A DNA stretch of 64,000 bases from positions 1,550,001 through 1,614,000 of the forward strand of contig CAWHEG010000031.1 of the NCBI GenBank assembly GCA_963828405.1. The letters run 5' to 3'. The stretch comes from JANMJD01 sp963828405 (GTDB taxonomy: Bacteria > Actinomycetota > Acidimicrobiia > Acidimicrobiales > Ilumatobacteraceae). Of the stretch, positions 60,501 to 64,000 are shown one piece after another (positions within the stretch are counted from its first letter, which is position 1; every line of letters starts with the position of its first letter). Position numbers and translations under genes: made by a program. The notes beneath the pieces were generated by a model, which did not search any database, had not been told where the DNA came from, and worked only from the letters and a program-made list of their open reading frames with translations.

Positions 60501-60654
60501 GCCCGTCGATCGCCGACACGTACGGCTCGGGCTCGCCGGCCAGCTCGCGTCGCGTCGCCGCCATCGCCAGCCGCTCGCCGTGGATCGCCGGGCGGATGCG
60601 CTCGACGAGCTCGCGCCGCAGGCGGGCCTCGACCAGGCGTCGCTCGTCGTGCAT
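57517..60654 (-). CDS. Glycoside hydrolase family 38 alpha-mannosidase
   Basis: 1045 residues. GH38 active site GHAHIDTAWLWPIRETVRK (metal His-x-Asp near residue 254), the nucleophile Asp in WIPDVFGYPASLPQL near 367, and the HDIIPGSS and NAEIQPDELVH segments. An N-terminal lectin-like region (about 1-230), the catalytic region (about 245-560) and the C-terminal beta domains (about 640-1045) follow the family layout. No signal peptide, so probably cytoplasmic degradation of mannosides. ATG 60654 starts at the conserved region; the open frame continues to 60870 without homology. Confidence 0.87.
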   Translation of the reverse strand: MHDERRLVEARLRRELVERIRPAIHGERLAMAATRRELAGEPEPYVSAIDGPFEPIDVGAPWGRPWGTTWFRLWATVPESWGDGPVDAIVELGFSGAGPGFQAEGLVYVDGEPACGIHPRRRAVRRGSARAGSIVELVVEAASNPDFSSSFRPSPLGSPATAGNAPLYVFGGAWLARRHDVVDALARDLEVLGRLAGALPDGEARRHRITAAIERSLDALELTDVPATAAAARAALAPVLSVPARADAQRSFAIGHAHIDTAWLWPIRETVRKVVRTFANVLDLMDAYPEFRFGASQAVHYQWIEERHPLMFERIRARVAAGQWIPIGGMWVEADMNLPSGESLARQLIHGQRYFASRFGRRCGEVWIPDVFGYPASLPQLFAAAGCEDFVTQKLSWNKQNRMPHHTFWWEGIDGSRVLAHFPPVDTYNAEIQPDELVHAATNFADKAWSNVSILPFGHGDGGGGPTREMLERARRMTDLDGVPRVEQRSPAEFFDAVRAETLDGEPPVWRGELYFEMHRGTLTSQTETKVGNVRCERLLREAEWCWAAVGSGPRTSAVLGLLDGLWKDVLIQQFHDIIPGSSIAWVHDDAERTHASVADRLEELIAEAFDRLGGGGPVIANAATAPRDEIVVAGAPPAGDGPVQRLADGTHAFRARIAGLAFARPHAEPCPDAVTVGARSLENGMVSVALDDAGRISSFVDKRLGRELLPTGAAAAELTIAPDHPVEFDAWDVERWTARLARPLDSCERITVGAPGPLVGAIAVERSIGASRMTTTYRLTAGSPRLDIGFDIDWAHDEHLLAVRFPLDVRADEARCGIQFGHVSRPTHRNTSWDIAKFEVCAHRWVDLSEPSFGVAVLDDTRFGHAVQDGGIRVTLLRAPNFPDPRADRGHHSCRLALFPHGPGPGLAEVVAEAERFTLPVRTIGARRPTADHGPIGPAPVAVSGRGVEVTAVKLADDGSGDLIVRLFEACGDRRSVAIACPAPITEAARTDLLEEPLALLDVDGGAVDLVLRPFEIATLRLRSTPGAARPGPGGASRSSLTPE

Positions 60655-60773
60655 CAGTCTCCCGCGCCGGTCATCGCCCGCCCGGACTCGACGACCTGGG
60701 AGTACGTCCGTGCCATCCGAGAACGGTACTTCAGCCTCGGTGATCGAACAGCCAGCACCCAGGTCGCCCATGT

Positions 60774-60855
60774 CAGCCTGATCGTGGTGGTCGACGCCGA
60801 GCGGGCGTGAGGGCCATCCTCGGAAGGGTCGACTCACCACGTGTACGTCAGGCTG
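60774..60855. repeat. Spaced imperfect inverted repeat upstream of ABC exporter
   Basis: Left arm 60774-60795 (CAGCCTGA, CGTGGTG, GTCGAC blocks) is matched inversely by the right arm 60828-60855 (GTCGAC, CACCACG, TCAGGCTG) with small gaps, about 32 bp between. It lies in the 248-bp divergent spacer 60655-60902, which holds no other supported feature. Confidence 0.35.
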
Positions 60856-60902
60856 TCGACTCGTTGTCACCCGGGTGGGCTTCCTCCTCGTCAGTATGTT
60901 TC

Positions 60903-61829
60903 ATGGCAGGGATCATCGAGATTGTCGGCTTGCGCAAGGTGTATCGGCGTCGGCGCGGCAAGCCCTTCCGCGCTGTCGACGGTCTCGATCTCACTGTGCC
61001 CGAGGGAGGTGTGTTCGGGTTCCTCGGCCCGAATGGCTCCGGCAAGACCACCACGATCCGCTGCATGCTCGGGCTGGTCACCCCGACGTCGGGCACGACG
61101 GCCGTGCTCGGCCGGCCGACACCGCGCGATCTGGCCACGGTGATGCCTCGTGTCGGCTCGATCGTCGAGACTCCGGCGATGTTCCCGACGATGACGGCCC
61201 GTGAGAACCTGAAGCTTCTCGGTGCCGTCGATGGCATCGGTCGACGACGCGTCGAGCAGAGCCTCGAGAAGGTCGGCTTGGGCGAACGCGCCGACGACAA
61301 GGTCCGTGCATACTCGCTCGGCATGCGCCAGCGCCTCGGCATTGCAGCCGCACTGCTGAAGGATCCTCCGCTGCTCGTTCTCGACGAGCCGGCCAACGGT
61401 TTGGATCCGGCGGGAATGCGCGAGATCCGAGAGCTGCTCCGTCTTCTCGGGAGGGAAGGCCGAACGGTCTTCGTGTCGAGCCATCTCCTGAGCGAGGTCG
61501 AGTTGACATGCGACCGGGTGGCCATCATCGATCGCGGCAAGCTGCTCCTGAGTGGCCGCGTCGACAACGTCCTGGCGGAAGCGTCCCGTCCGTCGCTACT
61601 CGTGGCGGTCGACAACCTCGACGCCGGCGCAGCCGCGCTGCGCAACGCCGGGATGTTCCTCGAGGTCGACGGCAGGTATCTCCGCGTCGCCCTGCCCGCT
61701 TCGGATGCGGCACACGTCACCAGACTGCTGGCAGATGCCGGGCTGTACCTCAGCGAGTTGCGTCCGGACTCCGTCAGTCTCGAGGAGTTGTTCTTGACTG
61801 TGACGACACATGACGAGGTCCCGTCATGA
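60903..61829 (+). CDS. ABC transporter ATP-binding protein (exporter type)
   Basis: 308 residues. Walker A GPNGSGKTTT near residue 40, a signature YSLGMRQRL, Walker B LLVLDEPANGLDP, and the H-loop SSHLLSE. The C-terminal extension (about 220-308) is typical of the CcmA/DrrA-like group that exports drugs or lipids. ATG 60903 chosen; upstream frame to 60807 is unsupported. The stop overlaps the permease start (ATGA). Confidence 0.86.
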   Translation: MAGIIEIVGLRKVYRRRRGKPFRAVDGLDLTVPEGGVFGFLGPNGSGKTTTIRCMLGLVTPTSGTTAVLGRPTPRDLATVMPRVGSIVETPAMFPTMTARENLKLLGAVDGIGRRRVEQSLEKVGLGERADDKVRAYSLGMRQRLGIAAALLKDPPLLVLDEPANGLDPAGMREIRELLRLLGREGRTVFVSSHLLSEVELTCDRVAIIDRGKLLLSGRVDNVLAEASRPSLLVAVDNLDAGAAALRNAGMFLEVDGRYLRVALPASDAAHVTRLLADAGLYLSELRPDSVSLEELFLTVTTHDEVPS

Positions 61830-62638
61830 AGTTCCTGCGGTTGACGATCGTCGAGATGCGTCGAGCGTTGCACCGCCGCCTGGTGCGATGGATGATCGTC
61901 ATCGCCATCGCGCTGTGCACATCGGCAGGGGTTGCCGTGTTCCTGACGAGCGGAGACCGAGCGGGCTTCGCCCGCGACCGGGGGCACCCGGCGCGGATGG
62001 TGAACTGGTGGGCTGCGGGTCAGGGCGGTGACCTCCTGAGCATCGCCGCCGTCTTCCTCGTCGTCGGAGCGGCGATATGTGGTGCATCGGTAGCCGGTGC
62101 CGAGTGGAGGGCAGGGACGATGACGACGATGCTCACCTGGATGCCGTCTCGGGTTCGGCTCCATGCTGCCCGCACCTCGTCTGCCGCCCTGCTCGCCTTC
62201 ACCATCGGCTTCCTGCTGGAGGTGCTGTTCCTCGCTGCCGCAGCACCTGGGGTAGTGGCCCACGGAACCACTGCCGGAACAGACGCATCGTGGTGGGCCG
62301 CGCTCGTGCTGGCGATGTTGCGGATCGCCCTCGTCACCTCGCTCGTCGCCGTCCTCGCCGTGAGCATCGCCACCATCGGACGCAACACGAGCGCGGCGCT
62401 GATCGTGCTCGCCGGGTGGGCACTGGTTGGCGAACGCCTGATCGCGGGCTTCTGGCCGAGGCTGGCCCGTTTCATGATCGCCGAGAACACCGCCATCGTC
62501 GTACCCTGGGCGCCGTTACGGGACGCCGGCTTCGAACGTCCTCCCATCGTCGCATTCATCACCCTCGTCTCGTATCTGGCGGTGATCGTCGCATCAGCCA
62601 CCGCGCTCTTCGCCCGCCGCGATGTGGCGATGACCTGA
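61826..62638 (+). CDS. ABC-2-type transporter permease
   Basis: 270 residues with about 6 membrane spans: WMIVIAIALCTSAGVAVFL, LLSIAAVFLVVGAAICGASVAGAEW (with the EWRAGTM segment typical of these permeases), and later spans near 115-140, 155-185, 190-205 and 245-265. It forms a transporter with the ATPase just upstream. No adjacent regulator suggests its substrate. Confidence 0.83.
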   Translation: MKFLRLTIVEMRRALHRRLVRWMIVIAIALCTSAGVAVFLTSGDRAGFARDRGHPARMVNWWAAGQGGDLLSIAAVFLVVGAAICGASVAGAEWRAGTMTTMLTWMPSRVRLHAARTSSAALLAFTIGFLLEVLFLAAAAPGVVAHGTTAGTDASWWAALVLAMLRIALVTSLVAVLAVSIATIGRNTSAALIVLAGWALVGERLIAGFWPRLARFMIAENTAIVVPWAPLRDAGFERPPIVAFITLVSYLAVIVASATALFARRDVAMT

Positions 62639-62713
62639 CCGAACGACTCTGGTCGCACGTTGGCGCGGCGGGTGAGACCGGCGCTGGACTGCGCCCGCGT
62701 GTGCCGGTGATGA

Positions 62714-64000
62714 TCACGCCTGATCCAGCTTGCGGTACCAGAGGCTGACCGGGGTGGTGGTGTTCCTGTAGTCCGCGACCGTCACGATCACTCCTCCTGC
62801 GCCGACGGCGAGGCTGGCGCTGTCGGCGATCAGCTCGTCGGGCAGGGCTTCGTGTGTCCACGTGCGACCATCTCTCGATGTCACGAGTTCGCGGGGCGCG
62901 CATGGGCATTGGGGGCCGCCGATGAACCCGGTGAGGTATGCCGCTCCGGCCTCACCGAACGTCATCGACCAGTCGTCGCCATCGACGCCCGACCCGAAGG
63001 ATTCGAGCGCTGTCCCCGAAGTGTCGATCGGCGACGCGCCTTGGGCGGTGATCTCCCAGAACGAGCGGGGGGTGGTGTTGGAGATGTACACCGCCCGGTT
63101 CGGGCCGGTCCGCAGTTCGCCACCGGGGGGAGCGGCGCACCGGTCCCGGTGTCGATGATCTCGTTCCAGACGATCCCGTCGAACGAGAGCCGCGCCACGA
63201 ACTGTTCGTCACCGGGCGGGCTGGCCGGCTGGCCGTCCCAGCCGACGAGGCCGCCGGCGATGGCGACGAGTCCACCGCGTGGTCGGTCCCCGACGGGTCG
63301 CGGGCCGAATCCGATGTACGGGTCGTCGGCGACTTGCGCATGGTCCCACGTCGATCCATCGGCGGAGATCGCGTAGATCGGATGACTCGATGTGTAGCCG
63401 GGTCCGAGGTCGAGAGGACCGAGCGGGAGGACGACGATGGGATCGCCGCCGCCGAGCGGATGGATCTCGATGGAGTCGAGCCCGTAGCCGATCTGGTTCG
63501 GCCCGTTGCCCATCTGCTGCTGCTCGAACTCCTCGGCCGTCAGATCCAACGCGCCGGCGGCCAGCCGGTCGATCGCCGCCCCGGACTGGTCCCGGGCGGC
63601 GATGATCTCGTCGATCGGCACGCCGAGGGCGGCGGCGAGCACGAGTTCGAGGTTGAGATGGTAGGAGCCCTGGATGACAAGACCGCCGTCTCCGAGGAAC
63701 GTCGTGGTCGTCGAGACGGACTCGACAAACGGTCGGTGCGAGTCGCGGACCGCCAGCGCGACGTCCCGCCGGGTGACGGCGCCGGCTTCGTCGACGATGT
63801 AGATCGTCAGCGACATGTCATCGACCTGCGTGGCCACCACCTTGCCGTTACGGGCCGAGTCGATCCGTGAGAACGGTACCGGGGCGATGGTCGCCCACGT
63901 CGTGCCATCATCGGACCGGGCGAGCTCGGTCCCGCTCGGGCCGTCGGTGACGGCGAAGAACGATCGGCCATCGCTCACCACCTCGGGCCAGAACCTGGAC
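62714..64000 (-). pseudogene. Asp-box repeat protein with one-base frameshift, 5' end beyond window
   Basis: Two parts in different frames. The upstream part (from the window edge; SRFWPEVVSDGRSFFAV...) contains ARSDDGTTW, SADGSTW and SFDGIVW; the downstream part contains SRDGRTW. These S-x-D-G-x-x-W motifs are Asp-box-like and suggest a beta-propeller, usually extracytoplasmic. Near 63126-63131 a run of six G (plus strand) appears one base short: seven would keep PPGGELRTGPNRAVYISN in frame. The frame is open past 63981, so the start is probably outside the window. Unknown function; could be intact if the indel is an error. Confidence 0.6.

Noticed and set aside
57433..60810. Long 1125-codon open frame opposite the mannosidase
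   Set aside because: It has typical antisense composition (Arg, Gly, Asp-rich) and is explained by the GC-rich codons of the GH38 gene.
1..64000. CRISPR arrays, tRNA/rRNA genes, insertion sequences
   Set aside because: No regularly spaced repeats with unique spacers, no tRNA-like or rRNA-like segments and no transposase or integrase proteins were seen; the repeats found are short tandem units inside genes or promoters.

Overview
The window is about 70% G+C and gene-dense, with genes on both strands. It looks like the chromosome of a high-GC actinobacterium, most plausibly an Acidimicrobiia (Ilumatobacter/Microtrichales-like) lineage. Support for this: three LLM-type (F420/flavin) oxidoreductases, a SigE-type sigma factor, abundant lipid/CoA and SDR genes, a secreted L,D-transpeptidase carrying a repeated beta-rich module, many GTG starts, and many start codons placed 5-8 nt after a TANNNT -10 box (leaderless transcription). 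No rRNA, tRNA, CRISPR array, insertion sequence, integrase or phage gene was seen. The taxonomic assignment is an inference from gene content.

Layout. 1-5.0 kb: a CAP-domain protein cut by the window edge, a zinc alcohol dehydrogenase, a molybdopterin oxidoreductase, an SDR and a SnoaL-like protein. 5.0-9.4 kb (minus): a CDGSH/ferredoxin-like/CDGSH protein, then a translationally coupled operon (EthD-like, pirin, dimeric-barrel-like protein, NAD-dependent epimerase) and a SnoaL protein. 9.5-12.7 kb (plus): a double SnoaL protein and a kinase-class III aminotransferase fusion. 12.8-19.1 kb (mostly minus): alpha-methylacyl-CoA racemase/CoA-transferase, two amidohydrolase-2 enzymes, an SDR with a YbaK-type deacylase, a small membrane protein and a Rid protein. 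19.2-22.4 kb (minus): a coupled operon of two DUF35/OB-fold proteins and two lipid-transfer (SCP2-type) thiolases, divergent across a perfect palindrome from an LLM enzyme and a MATE exporter. 24.8-31.1 kb: HAD phosphatase, L,D-transpeptidase, ECHDC3-like protein, and a Zn/Mn-type ABC importer (binding protein, ATPase, permease). 31.1-34.0 kb: LarE, an LLM enzyme with a frameshift, an SDR. 34.0-37.0 kb (minus): MoxR-DUF58-VWA operon. 37.0-41.0 kb: a frameshifted MFS gene, an M20 peptidase and an LtrA protein. 41.1-46.3 kb: sigma factor with a membrane-anchored partner, a PhyH dioxygenase, a LarA-like protein and a DUF971 protein. 46.4-54.6 kb: a branched-chain-amino-acid-type ABC system in which the lipoprotein (LivK) is separate, one polypeptide fuses an MFS permease to a LivF-type ATPase, and another fuses LivH, LivM and LivG; a MatB-like acyl-CoA synthetase follows. 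54.7-60.7 kb (minus): TetR regulator, LLM enzyme, EamA exporter, GH38 alpha-mannosidase. 60.9-64.0 kb: ABC exporter pair and a frameshifted gene with Asp-box-like repeats that runs off the end.

How the genes fit together. The recurring theme is CoA-dependent catabolism of branched, cyclic or steroid-like substrates: racemase, Ltp-type thiolases with DUF35 partners, an ECHDC3-like protein, SDRs, LLM enzymes, amidohydrolase-2, acyl-CoA synthetase and TetR control. It is combined with small-molecule uptake and export (LIV-type ABC, MATE, EamA, MFS, metal ABC). The strongest architectural oddity is the MFS-LivF / LivH-M-G transporter at 46-53 kb. Four genes show a single-base frameshift, two of them in G/C homopolymer runs, so consensus sequence errors must be excluded before calling them pseudogenes.
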